Origin: Burkholderiales bacterium
GTDB lineage: Bacteria > Pseudomonadota > Gammaproteobacteria > Burkholderiales > SG8-41
Assembly: GCA_005800795.1 (NCBI GenBank)
Contig: SYEN01000288.1
Coordinates: 1 to 6,301 of the forward strand
Length of the DNA stretch: 6,301 nt
Reading direction: 5' to 3'
The notes under the pieces were generated by a model. That model saw nothing but the letters and a program-made list of their open reading frames with translations, had not been told where the DNA came from and did no database searches. Both the position numbers and the translations under genes were made by a program. Below, piece by piece: positions 6,166-6,301 of the stretch (position 1 is its first letter; each line of letters starts with the position of its first letter).

Positions 6166-6301
6166 TCAATCGTCATAGGCGAAGATGGTGTTGTAGCGCT
6201 CTTCGAGGGCCTTGCCGGAGCCGCGCGCGACACAGGTAAGCGGATCTTCGGCGATCACCACCGGCAGGCCGGTTTCTTCCATTAGCAGGCGATCAATGTC
6301 G
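6166..6301 (-). CDS. mreB: MreB actin-like rod-shape protein, C-terminal 44 residues, 5' part outside the window
   Basis: MreB is a cytoplasmic, ATP-binding actin homologue that forms membrane-attached filaments and directs the elongasome. Only the last 44 codons plus the TGA at 6168-6166 are here. The segment LLMEETGLPVVIAEDPLTCVARGSGKALE closely follows the conserved end of MreB (E. coli has AEDPLTCVARGGGKALE). The last residues, ERYNTIFAYDD, differ from the common ending in which a short acidic tail follows a MDxxG-like segment. A frameshift near the end is unlikely because the reading frame stays continuous to an ordinary TGA. The gene leads the operon, and its promoter must lie to the right of the window. 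It is absent from simple open-frame lists because it is cut by the edge. Confidence 0.94.
   Translation of the reverse strand, partial: DIDRLLMEETGLPVVIAEDPLTCVARGSGKALEERYNTIFAYDD

Noticed and set aside
5424..6239. Long plus-strand open frame (271 codons) opposite mreC and the mreB end
   Set aside because: Rich in Arg, His, Gln and Cys with no recognisable domain; it lies exactly opposite a secure gene and is explained by codon bias in a GC-rich genome.

Overview
The window is a contiguous block of bacterial chromosome with all seven recognisable genes on the minus strand. Read in the direction of transcription (right to left) the order is mreB (3' end only), mreC, mreD, mrdA (PBP2), rodA, rlpA, then aceE (5' end only). 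The organism is most likely a Gram-negative betaproteobacterium, possibly of the Nitrosomonadales/Gallionellales type. This rests on my memory of family sequences: the opening of MreC, the RodA motif around Asp262, the SCD-type PBP2 and the homodimeric-type pyruvate dehydrogenase E1. It is a judgement, not a database result.

Right part (6301 to 1632 and on to 715): the rod-shape and elongasome operon. MreB is the cytoplasmic actin-like scaffold. MreC and MreD are its membrane and periplasmic partners. RodA polymerises glycan strands, PBP2 cross-links them, and RlpA is an outer-membrane lipoprotein with a SPOR domain, predicted to cleave glycans lacking stem peptides. From mreD onward the genes overlap (mreD/mrdA by 8 nt, mrdA/rodA by 4 nt, rodA/rlpA by 1 nt), which points to one mRNA and translational coupling. 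The gaps mreB-mreC (73 nt) and mreC-mreD (39 nt) are looser, and the first contains a small hairpin.

Left part (714 to 1): a 144-nt intergenic region carries a convincing promoter with an extended -10 (TGCTATAAT on the minus strand), flanked by inverted repeats. It is followed by the start of aceE, the E1 subunit of pyruvate dehydrogenase, with a good ribosome binding site. This marks a transition from the cell-wall operon to central carbon metabolism. I see no clear intrinsic terminator between rlpA and aceE.

There are no tRNA, rRNA, mobile element, CRISPR or phage signals, and no sign of a foreign insertion. The window is essentially a well-preserved housekeeping region. The points worth a second look are the inverted repeats around the aceE promoter, a probable zinc site in PBP2, an unusual residue in the RlpA active-site region, a divergent MreB tail and a TTG start for rodA. 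I found no evidence of a novel system.
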